Assembly (NCBI GenBank): GCA_023231425.1
Contig: JALNVI010000044.1
Location: 1 to 22,251, forward strand
Source: Desulforhopalus sp.
GTDB taxonomy: Bacteria; Desulfobacterota; Desulfobulbia; Desulfobulbales; Desulfocapsaceae
DNA: 22,251 nt
Direction: 5' to 3'
The position numbers and the translations under genes were made by a program. Position 1 is the first letter of the stretch. Every line of letters starts with the position of its first letter. Below the pieces are notes generated by a model that worked only from the letters and a program-made list of their open reading frames with translations, was not told where the DNA came from and ran no database searches. This document shows positions 1-6,937 of this stretch, one piece after another.

Positions 1-48
1 ATATTGTCGCTCTTCCCCGGTCAATGTTACTCGATAACGTGGTGCCAT
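1..48 (-). CDS. N-terminal fragment of IS630-like transposase (runs off left edge)
   Basis: Reading leftwards from an ATG at 48-46, sixteen codons give MAPRYRVTLTGEERQY before the window ends. A short basic start followed by RVTLT-EER is the typical opening of IS630-family transposases, just before their helix-turn-helix DNA-binding region. An AGGGGA ribosome-binding site lies five bases upstream, and an extended -10 promoter lies further upstream at 74-82. The protein would bind transposon ends and catalyse DDE-type cut-and-paste transposition. Only the first residues are visible, so an intact gene cannot be told from a remnant, and the family call rests on recalled similarity over a short stretch. 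The nearby repeat end at 150-199 may be the terminal repeat of the same element. Confidence 0.6.
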   Translation of the reverse strand, partial: MAPRYRVTLTGEERQY

Positions 49-73
49 ATAGTCCCCTAACTGTTTTTAGGGT

Positions 74-82
74 ATTATAGCA
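74..82 (-). promoter_or_regulatory. Extended -10 promoter for the transposase fragment
   Basis: The minus strand reads TGCTATAAT, a perfect -10 hexamer with the TGn extension. It lies about 25 bases upstream of the transposase start codon at 48. No good -35 hexamer is visible, which is acceptable for an extended -10 promoter. A small inverted repeat (CCCTAA at 55-60, TTAGGG at 67-72) lies between the -10 box and the ribosome-binding site. Confidence 0.45.
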
Positions 83-149
83 GATTATCGTTTGTGCGAA
101 AGCTTATGTTTTACGCTGTACTACGGTACTAATATACCTGCGGGAAAGT

Positions 150-199
150 TCTTCCTGCGCCGTAAGTATGAACGAAATACAAGCTGTTTCAAGGTCCCC
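150..199 (-). repeat. Solo end of the dispersed MITE-like repeat, abutting rsmA
   Basis: On the minus strand this begins GGGGACCTTGAAACAGC and continues through TTGTATTTCGTTCATA. It matches the left end of the longer copies at 5655-5829, 9490-9663, 9711-9877 and 15650-15821. Similarity fades after about 50 bases, so only one end is present here. The outermost G is also the third base of the rsmA stop codon TAG (201-199), and the TA just outside it is the dinucleotide IS630-family elements normally target. It may be the right terminal repeat of the IS630-like element starting at 48, or an independent repeat fragment. Confidence 0.6.
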
Positions 200-1098
200 T
201 ACAGTGCGGCACCAGTAATCTGGCTCAGTTCGATAAACTTTTCTGCGGAGAGGGTCTCAGGGCGGGTGCCCGGATCAATCCCCGCCTTTTCCAGGAGTGC
301 GGCGGCCAGCGTCTTTGCTGCATTACGATCTGTGCCGGCCAGTCTGCGCAAGGTGGGAACATTGGCGAAGGTGTTGCCGATGGTCTTGCGGCGCTGGTTG
401 AAGGTGGTGCGGACGATTTCTTTGAAGAGGGGATAGTTGTAGCTCTCCTGCGGGGGGATACCGGGGGCGGTGATGCCAAAATTGATGGTGATGACGATGG
501 AATCAACCTTTGGCATCGGATAAAACTCATCCGGCCGGAGCATCAGTTTCTGCTTCACGGTGGCGCAGGAGGCGAGCAGGATGGTCGGTACGCCATACTC
601 TTTGCTGCCCGGCTGAGCCGCGAGGCGTAATGCCACCTCCTTTTGCAGCATTACCGTGACGCTCTCAAGATAACGGGCGTCATCGACCAGCTTGAAGATG
701 AATGGGTTGGAGATGGAGTAGGGCAGGTTGGCGAGAATCTTCAACTTGCCACTCTCGTTGGCGCAACTGTTGCAAACCTCTTCCAGATCTACATCAAGAA
801 AATCTTTGTGGATGAGAGTGACGTTCTCCGGCAGGTCATTGGCCTGACGGTGAAAGCGCACAAGTCCGCTGTCGATCTCAAAGCCACAGACCCGCTTTGC
901 TGTCTTTGCAAGCGGCAGGGTGAGTGCGCCGAGACCTACGCCTACCTCCACTATGGTCTCTTCCGGCTTGATATCCCCTGCGGCGACGATGGCTTCTGCT
1001 GTGGTTTTATGGACAAGAAAGTTCTGCCCAAAGCGTTTTTTGGGAGCAAGATGGTATTTCTGCAGGGTGTCATACGCCTGTTTTCCATACTGCGTCAT
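199..1098 (-). CDS. rsmA: 16S rRNA (adenine1518-N6/adenine1519-N6) dimethyltransferase
   Basis: RsmA (KsgA) dimethylates two adjacent adenines near the 3' end of 16S rRNA late in 30S assembly, using S-adenosylmethionine. The 299-aa length is slightly above the common 270-290. Visible landmarks are the N-terminal KRFGQNFL signature (residues 21-28), SAM-binding motif I as EVGVGLG (51-57), where many homologues have EIGPGLG, and the catalytic NLPYSIS motif (124-130). The start has AAAGGA about nine bases upstream. It lies 65 bp downstream of tsaD on the same strand, so the two are probably co-transcribed. Its stop codon TAG is formed at the junction with a repeat end, so the native C-terminus may have been altered. 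Confidence 0.95.
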   Translation of the reverse strand: MTQYGKQAYDTLQKYHLAPKKRFGQNFLVHKTTAEAIVAAGDIKPEETIVEVGVGLGALTLPLAKTAKRVCGFEIDSGLVRFHRQANDLPENVTLIHKDFLDVDLEEVCNSCANESGKLKILANLPYSISNPFIFKLVDDARYLESVTVMLQKEVALRLAAQPGSKEYGVPTILLASCATVKQKLMLRPDEFYPMPKVDSIVITINFGITAPGIPPQESYNYPLFKEIVRTTFNQRRKTIGNTFANVPTLRRLAGTDRNAAKTLAAALLEKAGIDPGTRPETLSAEKFIELSQITGAAL

Positions 1099-1163
1099 AA
1101 AGTTATGTCCTTTCTTGTTTTATTTCTATTTCTTCTTGTTATAGCGATATTTTTCAAAATCTA

Positions 1164-2171
1164 TCACTGCCCGAGAAAAGAGCGTGAATAGACGTCTGTG
1201 TCAAGCAGGTTCTCACAGGCGCCGTTTTCAGCAAACTGATGTTGTCCGGCGAGGGCGATCATTGCAGCGTTATCGGTGCAGAAGGTGAGCGGCGGGGCAT
1301 GGAATTTGAGGCCGTTTGTTGTACAGGCCTTTGCCAGGGATTCGCGCAGGGCGAGATTGGCGCTGACGCCGCCGCCTGTGGCGATATCCTCAACCCTGTT
1401 TTCCAGCGCAGCCTTGAGGGCTTTCACCGTCAGGACCTCTACTACTGCTGCCTCGAAGGAGGCACATATATCGTTGACGGGAACCTCTTCTCCTTTCTGA
1501 CGGAAACGGTTGACCTGGTTGAGTACGGAAGTTTTCAGGCCGCTGAAACTGAAGTCAAAGGAGTCTCCGAGCCAGGAGCGGGGAAACTTGAAGGCGGCGG
1601 AGTTGCCTTCTGCCGCCAGTTTTGAAACCTGCGGGCCGCCGGGGTAGGAGAGATTGAGGAGTTTTGCCACCTTGTCAAAAGCCTCTCCTGCGGCGTCGTC
1701 GCGGGTCCGGCCGAGGCAGCGGAAACGGGTGAAACTCTCCGCAAGGTAGATCGCCGAGGTGCCCCCGCTTACGGTCAGAGAGATATAGGGAAAAACCGGG
1801 TTGGTTTCGCCGAGAAAAGCAGAGAGAATATGTCCTGCCATGTGATCCACACATACAAATGGAATTCCAGTGACATGGGCGACAGACTTGGCAAAGCTGA
1901 AGCCCACCAGCAGTGAGCCGACAAGGCCTGGCCCCTGGGTGGCCGCAATCAGTTCAATATCGGGAAGTGAGACACCGGCCTCCTGCAGCGTTGCTTCGGT
2001 GAGCGGCTGGACAGCCCTGAGGTGTTCACGGGATGCAAGTTCTGGAACCACACCGCCGAAACGGCTGTGGATATCCTCCTGGCCGCTGCGCAGGCTGGCG
2101 AGCAGGCAATCACCGTTCATCACCGCTACGGCGGTGTCATCACAGGAGCTTTCTATGGCAAGGGTAAGCAT
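1164..2171 (-). CDS. tsaD: tRNA N6-adenosine threonylcarbamoyltransferase TsaD
   Basis: TsaD (formerly Gcp) transfers threonylcarbamoyl from threonylcarbamoyl-AMP to A37 of ANN-decoding tRNAs, working with TsaB and TsaE in the cytoplasm. From the chosen ATG the protein is 335 aa and opens MLTLAIESSCDDT, the canonical N-terminus. Metal ligands appear as H110 and H114 in DHMAGH and as D300 in CTDN. The ASKHA-fold glycine motifs are SGGTS (135-139) and TGGGVSAN (265-272). An upstream in-frame GTG at 2219 would add 16 residues (MQADKRNPLK and so on) that look non-family, but neither start has a clear ribosome-binding site. It is divergent from moaA and followed by rsmA. Confidence 0.93.
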   Translation of the reverse strand: MLTLAIESSCDDTAVAVMNGDCLLASLRSGQEDIHSRFGGVVPELASREHLRAVQPLTEATLQEAGVSLPDIELIAATQGPGLVGSLLVGFSFAKSVAHVTGIPFVCVDHMAGHILSAFLGETNPVFPYISLTVSGGTSAIYLAESFTRFRCLGRTRDDAAGEAFDKVAKLLNLSYPGGPQVSKLAAEGNSAAFKFPRSWLGDSFDFSFSGLKTSVLNQVNRFRQKGEEVPVNDICASFEAAVVEVLTVKALKAALENRVEDIATGGGVSANLALRESLAKACTTNGLKFHAPPLTFCTDNAAMIALAGQHQFAENGACENLLDTDVYSRSFLGQ

Positions 2172-2245
2172 GGGCGTAGGGGGGCAGGTCTTCAGGGGGT
2201 TCCTTTTATCCGCTTGCACGGCGGGATTTCTGCAGTACTATGTGA

Positions 2246-2274
2246 TTGGTATCTTACAAACCTTTCCTTATAAT
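2246..2274 (+). promoter_or_regulatory. Candidate sigma-70 promoter of moaA
   Basis: TTGGTA at 2246-2251 is separated by 17 bases from a perfect TATAAT at 2269-2274. Transcription would begin near 2281, leaving a leader of only about ten bases before the moaA ATG at 2292. That is too short for a molybdenum-cofactor riboswitch. The only ribosome-binding-like sequence is a weak GAG. Confidence 0.5.
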
Positions 2275-2291
2275 ACTTTGAGTACATTAAC

Positions 2292-3341
2292 ATGAGCGAG
2301 AAAATACAATCTATTTCCCCCCTTGTCGACCAGTTTTCCCGAACAATCTCCTACCTGCGTCTCTCCGTCACGGATCACTGCAACTTGCGCTGCATGTACT
2401 GTATGCCGGAGCACGACGGTAAGGGAAATCCGGTAAAACACGGGAACTTCCTGCGCCATGATGAACTCCTCAGCTATGAAGAGCTGTTGCGCGTGGTGCG
2501 TATCGCCGTCGGAATGGGAATGAGTAAACTCCGCCTTACTGGCGGCGAGCCTCTGGTACGGCGTGGAATTCTTGATTTTATCAAGGAGCTGTCAAAAATA
2601 GATGGTCTTAATCAGGTTTTGGTGACAACCAACGGCGTTCTGCTTGGAGAGTATGCCGAAGATCTGCTGGCCTCCGGTGTACATCAGGTCAATATTTCCC
2701 TTGATACCATGCAGCGGGACAAATTCAAGCAGATCTCCGGGCGGGACTTTTTTGACAAGGTGTGGGAATCGATCTGCACGGCGGAACGTCTCGGTTTCAA
2801 GGTTAAGCTGAACGCCGTGGCCATGAAAGGGATAAATGATGATGAGTTCCTCGATTTCGCCCGTCTTTCCCTTGAGCATTCTTTTCAGATACGCTTTATT
2901 GAATTTATGCCTGCCGGGGATGCTGGGAGTTGGAGCCAGGGCCGCTTCTGCGATTCCGATGAGATTATGAAAAAGATTCGTACCATTGGTTCACTGGAGC
3001 CCTCTGAGAAACAACGCAGTTCCGGCCCGGCAAAACTCTATACCTTCAGTTCCGGGGGCCGGAAAGGAACACTTGGTTTCATCAGCCCGATCAGCCACCA
3101 CTTCTGTGACCAGTGTACCCGCCTGCGTCTCACTTCAGAGGGGCGGTTACGCCCCTGTCTGTTGCACGATATTGAAACAGATCTGCGTGTTCTGCTTCGC
3201 GGTGGTGTCAGTGACGACGTTGTGCGCAATGCTATTCGCGACGCAATCTTCAACAAACCAAAAGGTCACCAGTTGAGCACAGTCCAGGATGTTGTAGAGA
3301 AGAGTCGCTGCAACGGTGGCATGTCAAAGATCGGTGGCTGA
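2292..3341 (+). CDS. moaA: GTP 3',8-cyclase MoaA (molybdopterin biosynthesis)
   Basis: MoaA is the radical-SAM enzyme that converts GTP to 3',8-cyclo-7,8-dihydro-GTP, which MoaC turns into cyclic pyranopterin monophosphate, the first molybdopterin intermediate. The 349-aa protein has the N-terminal cluster motif C30-x3-C34-x2-C37 (CNLRCMYC), the radical-SAM glycine motif LTGGEPL, and the C-terminal second [4Fe-4S] site C272-x2-C275-x13-C289. It ends in the conserved di-glycine tail (MSKIGG), which is needed for activity in characterised MoaA, so the gene looks intact. A TTGGTA/TATAAT promoter lies just upstream. Its last 18 bases overlap the 3' end of the convergent pheA gene. No other moa genes are in the window. 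Confidence 0.96.
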   Translation: MSEKIQSISPLVDQFSRTISYLRLSVTDHCNLRCMYCMPEHDGKGNPVKHGNFLRHDELLSYEELLRVVRIAVGMGMSKLRLTGGEPLVRRGILDFIKELSKIDGLNQVLVTTNGVLLGEYAEDLLASGVHQVNISLDTMQRDKFKQISGRDFFDKVWESICTAERLGFKVKLNAVAMKGINDDEFLDFARLSLEHSFQIRFIEFMPAGDAGSWSQGRFCDSDEIMKKIRTIGSLEPSEKQRSSGPAKLYTFSSGGRKGTLGFISPISHHFCDQCTRLRLTSEGRLRPCLLHDIETDLRVLLRGGVSDDVVRNAIRDAIFNKPKGHQLSTVQDVVEKSRCNGGMSKIGG

Positions 3342-4433
3342 ATCGGCCTGCCGCGGGTTGAACTGCGGATAGGAGCCGAGCCATTCAAACCACGAACATT
3401 TCTCATGCAGGCGTTTCACTGTTTCGGCAATGGACGGGTCTTCAATATGACCGAGCATATCGAGGACGAAGAGGAACTTCCACTGCTTTCCTTTGATGGA
3501 ACGAGACTCAATCTTGACCAGATTGATATTCATCTCTGAGATTATGGTGAGGATTTCACTCAGGGCTCCGGGGCGGTCCATGAGGCCGAGGAGCAGGGAA
3601 GTTCGGTCGGCTCCGCTGCGTGCCGGAGACTCTTTGCCGATGACCAGAAAGCGGGTTGTGTTGCCCGGTCTGTCCTCAATCCCTTTGATGACAACCTGCA
3701 ATTCACAGGTCTTGATGGCCAGTGAGGAGGCGATGGCAGCTGTATGCGGGTTGTTCACGGCCATCTGCGTTGCCACTCCGGTAGAGAATACCGGCAGGGT
3801 GGGAATGTCTGGCAGTTGTTTGCGTAACCACCCGCGGCATTCAGCCAGCGGTTGAAAGTGGGAGGCGACGGTTTGGATATCCTCTATGTTGCCGGATCTT
3901 GAGACGAGATTATAACTGATCTTGAGGTTTACTTCGCCGCAGATTTTTACGTTATATTTCATAAAGCAGTCGAGAGTGGAGAAAACTGCCCCCTCGATTG
4001 AATTTTCCATCGGAACTATGCCATACTGGGTGCGGCCTTTTTCTACCTCGGCAAAGACCTCATCAATGGACTCGCAGGCTTTGTAGTCTGCGGAGTGACC
4101 AAAATTCTCCATTCCGGCAAGGTGGCTGAAGGTGCCCTCGGGGCCGAGGAATGCGACCTCTGCTCTCTTTTGGGAGAGGCGGCAGGTGGTAATGATTTCA
4201 TGAAAAATTGATTTCAGAGCATCCTCGGGAAAGATACCTGCGTTGGTGGCAAGGAGACGATCGTAGATCTGTTTTTCCCGCAGCGGGTCCCACTTGGCCC
4301 GCTTTTCGGTGTTTTTCAATCTGCCGATCTCTTTGGCGCAGTCGAGACGCTTTTTGAGGAGATCAAGGAAGGTGTTGTCGATAGTGTCAATGTCTCTGCG
4401 GACGGTGTCGATCTTTTTTTTCTGCTCTGGCAT
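3324..4433 (-). CDS. pheA: Bifunctional chorismate mutase / prephenate dehydratase (P-protein)
   Basis: PheA turns chorismate into prephenate and then phenylpyruvate, the committed branch to phenylalanine. Of 369 residues, about 1-90 form the AroQ-type helical chorismate mutase (RRDID, RLDCAKEIGRLK, REKQIY). Residues 93-270 are prephenate dehydratase, with GPEGTFS (98-104), VPMENSIEG (140-148) and the catalytic TRF (260-262). Residues 279-355 are an ACT domain with GALS (289-292) and ESRS (309-312), where the phenylalanine-binding ESRP motif usually ends in proline. Feedback control by phenylalanine is therefore likely but not certain. The gene is divergent from larE, and its 3' end overlaps moaA by 18 bp. 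The ribosome-binding site is weak. Confidence 0.95.
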   Translation of the reverse strand: MPEQKKKIDTVRRDIDTIDNTFLDLLKKRLDCAKEIGRLKNTEKRAKWDPLREKQIYDRLLATNAGIFPEDALKSIFHEIITTCRLSQKRAEVAFLGPEGTFSHLAGMENFGHSADYKACESIDEVFAEVEKGRTQYGIVPMENSIEGAVFSTLDCFMKYNVKICGEVNLKISYNLVSRSGNIEDIQTVASHFQPLAECRGWLRKQLPDIPTLPVFSTGVATQMAVNNPHTAAIASSLAIKTCELQVVIKGIEDRPGNTTRFLVIGKESPARSGADRTSLLLGLMDRPGALSEILTIISEMNINLVKIESRSIKGKQWKFLFVLDMLGHIEDPSIAETVKRLHEKCSWFEWLGSYPQFNPRQADSATDL

Positions 4434-4541
4434 GAATTTATGTGGTTGGAAGGAAGAAACGGGAAACCTGGAGCAGTCATCCTGCTCCGTGAGAAGATCT
4501 CAAAGGACCTTTAAGTTAATCTGTTCTGGATAATGTAAAAT

Positions 4542-5411
4542 ATGGAAGATGAAACGCTGTCTGTCAAGGAGAGCCCGATAATATTTAAGGATGACACCTT
4601 GAAACAGGTCTGTAAAACTCTGCTTGCGAGTCTGCGATCCCATAGTCGGGTGGCGGTGGCTTTTTCCGGCGGGGTTGACTCCACCCTCCTGTTGAAGCTG
4701 GCCGTTGAGGCTCTCGGGGCAGAGAACGTCGTGACCATTCACGGAAAGTCGATCCTTGAGACGCCTGCACGTCAGATAATGGTACAGCAAATATATAAAG
4801 AGAACTTTCCGGAACGTGGAGAGTTAATTGAGGTCGTGCTTCATCCGCTGCTCTATGACGGTTTTGCAGTCAACGATGAGAAGCGCTGCTATATCTGCAA
4901 AAAACACCTTTATATCAGTTTGAAACCCATAGCTGCCAGCCTGGGTGTCGCAGTACTGCTGGACGGTACCAATAAAGATGATCTTTTTGAGGCTCGGCCA
5001 GGCCTGCAGGCGGTGGAGGAAGAGGGGATCCTTACGCCGCTGGCGGATGCCGCGATTGGGAAGGCGGAGGTTCGGCAGCTGGCAGAAGCGTTTCATTTAT
5101 CTAATTATTTGCTGCCTTCAGATTCCTGCCTTGCCACCCGGCTGCCGCAGGGTAAAAAAATTACCAGAGAAGCCCTTGAGCTTACAGGCAGGGCAGAGAC
5201 AGCGCTGAAGAAGCTGGGGCTGCCGCTGGCGCGGGTAAAACCTGTAGTCGGAGGCATCCATCTCGAATTATGGGGGAATGAAGGTGAAACAGCAGAAAAA
5301 CAAAGTATTACCCCAGAGATTCGTGCTATTCTGCTACCACTTATACGCTCTGAATCTTTCAGTGAGAGCAAAAAAGGGGTAATAACCCTTTGTAACCGTC
5401 GGGAATGCTGA
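4542..5411 (+). CDS. larE: LarE-family ATP-dependent sulfurtransferase
   Basis: LarE adds sulfur to pyridinium dicarboxylate mononucleotide during synthesis of the nickel-pincer (NPN) cofactor of lactate racemase and related LarA enzymes. The 289-aa protein has the PP-loop SGGVDS (42-47), a CYIC pair (116-119), DGTNKDD (141-147) and DSCLATR (194-200). C196 aligns by motif with the cysteine that donates its own sulfur in sacrificial LarE; other LarE proteins use an iron-sulfur cluster instead, and the extra CYIC pair leaves that open. No larA, larB or larC is in this window, so its target may be a LarA-like enzyme elsewhere or a different thiolation reaction. It diverges from pheA across 108 bp that shows no clear promoter. 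Confidence 0.88.
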   Translation: MEDETLSVKESPIIFKDDTLKQVCKTLLASLRSHSRVAVAFSGGVDSTLLLKLAVEALGAENVVTIHGKSILETPARQIMVQQIYKENFPERGELIEVVLHPLLYDGFAVNDEKRCYICKKHLYISLKPIAASLGVAVLLDGTNKDDLFEARPGLQAVEEEGILTPLADAAIGKAEVRQLAEAFHLSNYLLPSDSCLATRLPQGKKITREALELTGRAETALKKLGLPLARVKPVVGGIHLELWGNEGETAEKQSITPEIRAILLPLIRSESFSESKKGVITLCNRREC

Positions 5412-5500
5412 AAAAGTAAAAATATCAGCATAGGGGCGTGTTGGGTACAAATTTTTTCTTGATTCGTTATGGCTATTCAATTATGGTGCCTTCTTATAAG

Positions 5501-5537
5501 CGCAATAGCCCGCAGATAAAGGGTTACGGCGTTTTTT
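5501..5537 (+). terminator. Probable rho-independent terminator of larE
   Basis: An imperfect hairpin about 90 bases past the larE stop pairs CGC plus TAGCCC (5501-5511) with GGGTTA plus GCG (5521-5531), with a two-base internal mismatch and a nine-base loop. Six T residues (5532-5537) follow immediately. The rest of 5412-5654 is AT-rich with no convincing gene or RNA. A short GATTATTCAAG-like fragment near 5559-5571 resembles a repeat end but is too short to call. Confidence 0.5.
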
Positions 5538-5654
5538 AAAGGATCTTGGAGTATCTAATTATTCAAGAGGCCTCTAATTTTTTTCTTGTTCCATTGAAAG
5601 CAGGCTTTTGACGGATGAGAAGAGTGCAAGCAATATCGTTTACGTAAAGCAGAA

Positions 5655-5829
5655 GGGACCTTTAAATAATCTTGTATTTCGTTCATATTCGAGGCACAGG
5701 AGAAAATTTATTACAGCCATGGTTGATCACGGAGTCTAGCGCTTACCTGGAGTCCAGTGCTTACCTGTGAGGATAAATTTTTTACTGTAACGAAGAAAAT
5801 GGGCGAAAGACTGATTATTCAAGGTACCC
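5655..5829 (+). repeat. MITE-like dispersed repeat, copy 1 (subtype with two 18-mers)
   Basis: A 175-bp element starting GGGACCTTTAAATAATC and ending GATTATTCAAGGTACCC, which are imperfect inverted repeats of each other. AGAA lies directly outside both ends (5651-5654 and 5830-5833), consistent with a target duplication. Inside are TTCGTTCATATTCGAGGCAC and two tandem 18-bp units (5731-5748 and 5749-5766, consensus GGAGTNTAGCGCTTACCT). No ORF is present. It lies between larE and the HU gene, so it could influence HU transcription, but no clear promoter was found in it. Confidence 0.75.
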
Positions 5830-5908
5830 AGAAATAAATGGCTGTATTATTCAAACAGTCGGAGGCCATTTCGGTGTCCGGCACAAGAAGAACCCGCAGG
5901 GAGGAATC

Positions 5909-6181
5909 ATGAACAAGAAGGAACTCATCGAAAGTATTGCTGATGCTGCAGACATCAGCAAAGCAGATGCCGAAAAGGCTCTAAACGGCACTCTTGCCAC
6001 TATTGCAGAGACGTTGAAAAAAGGTGACAAGGTTACCCTCGTCGGCTTTGGCACTTTTTCTGTATCCAAGCGCGAAGCACGTACTGGCCGTAATCCCCAG
6101 ACCGGCAAGACCATTGATATTCCGGCTCGCAACATTGTTAAATTCAAAGCTGGCTCCAAGCTGTCTGACGCTGTAAATTAA
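5909..6181 (+). CDS. hup: HU-family DNA-binding protein
   Basis: HU is a small dimeric nucleoid protein that binds bent or damaged DNA without strong sequence specificity. The 90-aa length is exactly typical. The start MNKKELIESIADAA, the central VTLVGFGTFSV segment and the GRNPQTGKTI motif are diagnostic; that motif contains the proline that intercalates from each beta-arm. A strong AGGGAGGA ribosome-binding site lies a few bases before the ATG. Upstream, AAATGGC (5836-5842) and GCCATTT (5865-5871) form a possible hairpin in the leader. The gene appears monocistronic: it is isolated by a repeat upstream and a strong terminator at 6281-6313 downstream. Confidence 0.96.
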   Translation: MNKKELIESIADAADISKADAEKALNGTLATIAETLKKGDKVTLVGFGTFSVSKREARTGRNPQTGKTIDIPARNIVKFKAGSKLSDAVN

Positions 6182-6280
6182 TTCAGCGCCCGGATTCCCG
6201 GGGCGTACAGCCCGGGTTTCTCTCCGGCAAGCTCAAGAAATATGTTCTCGTCGGTCTTTTCGAGAGAGAAACATTATTTC

Positions 6281-6313
6281 AAAAAGGCCGTTCCCGCAGG
6301 GAATGGCCTTTTT
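6281..6313. terminator. Strong rho-independent terminator after the HU gene
   Basis: AAAAAGGCCGTTCCC (6281-6295), a GCA loop, and GGGAATGGCCTTTTT (6299-6313) form a 15-bp stem with one G-U pair. The flanking A and T runs would make it work in both directions. A weaker GC-rich hairpin (CCCGGG at 6197-6202 and 6211-6216, then TTTCTCT) precedes it. It ends only 27 bases before the presumed start of the next gene at 6341, which constrains where that operon's promoter can be. Confidence 0.85.
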
Positions 6314-6340
6314 CCATTTCCCCTCCACCATTCCATTACT

Positions 6341-6928
6341 ATGCAAACCTTTGAAGAACTGCTTGAAGAGTCCACCCGGGTTCACGGGCATATCTGCGCC
6401 GGGCAGGTGATAGGAGTGCGGATGTCTCTCCTCGCCCTCTCTCTGATTAAAATTGAAGATCCCAGGGGTGTTGACCGCAAGAAGTTCTGCATTTATGTCG
6501 AAATAGACAGATGTGCCACCGATGCTATTCAGTCGGTAACCGGCTGCAGTCTCGGTAAAAGATCGATGAAATTTCTCGACCACGGTGTAATGGCTGCTAC
6601 TTTCGTCAATCTGGAGACAGGGAAGGCAGTGCGGATAACGGCACTGGAGGAGGCCCGGGAGGGGTCGAAACTTTATTGTAAAGAAATGGAAGACAAATAT
6701 GTCCGCCAGCTCGAGGCCTACCGCATCATGCCGGAGGAGGAGCTCTTCAAGGTGGAGCATGTGAAAGTTGAGATTCCTGAGGCTGACATGCCCGGTCGTC
6801 CGACCCGCCGCGTACAGTGCGAAGGCTGCGGTGACTGGGTGCAGGATCACCGTGACGTGGAGAAGGATGGCAGAATTCTCTGTAGAAAATGTGCCGAGGG
6901 TTTTTATTATACCCTCGAAGATGAGTGA
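6341..6928 (+). CDS. FmdE-domain protein with C-terminal zinc ribbon
   Basis: The 195-aa protein matches the FmdE family, named after formylmethanofuran dehydrogenase subunit E but widespread in bacteria with no known single function. The metal-binding-like HGHICAG (H15, H17, C19) and EIDRCATDAIQ...TGCSLGK blocks are characteristic. The C-terminus is a zinc ribbon with C160-x2-C163 and C181-x2-C184. The ATG at 6341 is chosen because the family domain starts here; an in-frame ATG at 6242 would translate through the HU terminator. There is no recognisable ribosome-binding site, which is unusual here. It is nine bases upstream of hisHF, so it is first in that operon. No other formylmethanofuran dehydrogenase genes are visible, so a role in that enzyme is not supported. 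Confidence 0.85.
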   Translation: MQTFEELLEESTRVHGHICAGQVIGVRMSLLALSLIKIEDPRGVDRKKFCIYVEIDRCATDAIQSVTGCSLGKRSMKFLDHGVMAATFVNLETGKAVRITALEEAREGSKLYCKEMEDKYVRQLEAYRIMPEEELFKVEHVKVEIPEADMPGRPTRRVQCEGCGDWVQDHRDVEKDGRILCRKCAEGFYYTLEDE

Positions 6929-6937
6929 GGTGAGAAG

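Noticed and set aside
2220..2291. Molybdenum-cofactor riboswitch upstream of moaA
   Set aside because: The space is only 72 bp, shared with the divergent tsaD gene, and the likely promoter leaves a leader of about ten bases.
4470..4488. Hairpin GGAGCAG/CTGCTCC between pheA and larE as a terminator
   Set aside because: It has no T run and lies between two divergent start codons, where a terminator is not expected.
6242..6340. Upstream ATG for the FmdE protein adding 33 residues
   Set aside because: The extension is encoded by the HU terminator hairpin and has no similarity to the family's N-terminus.
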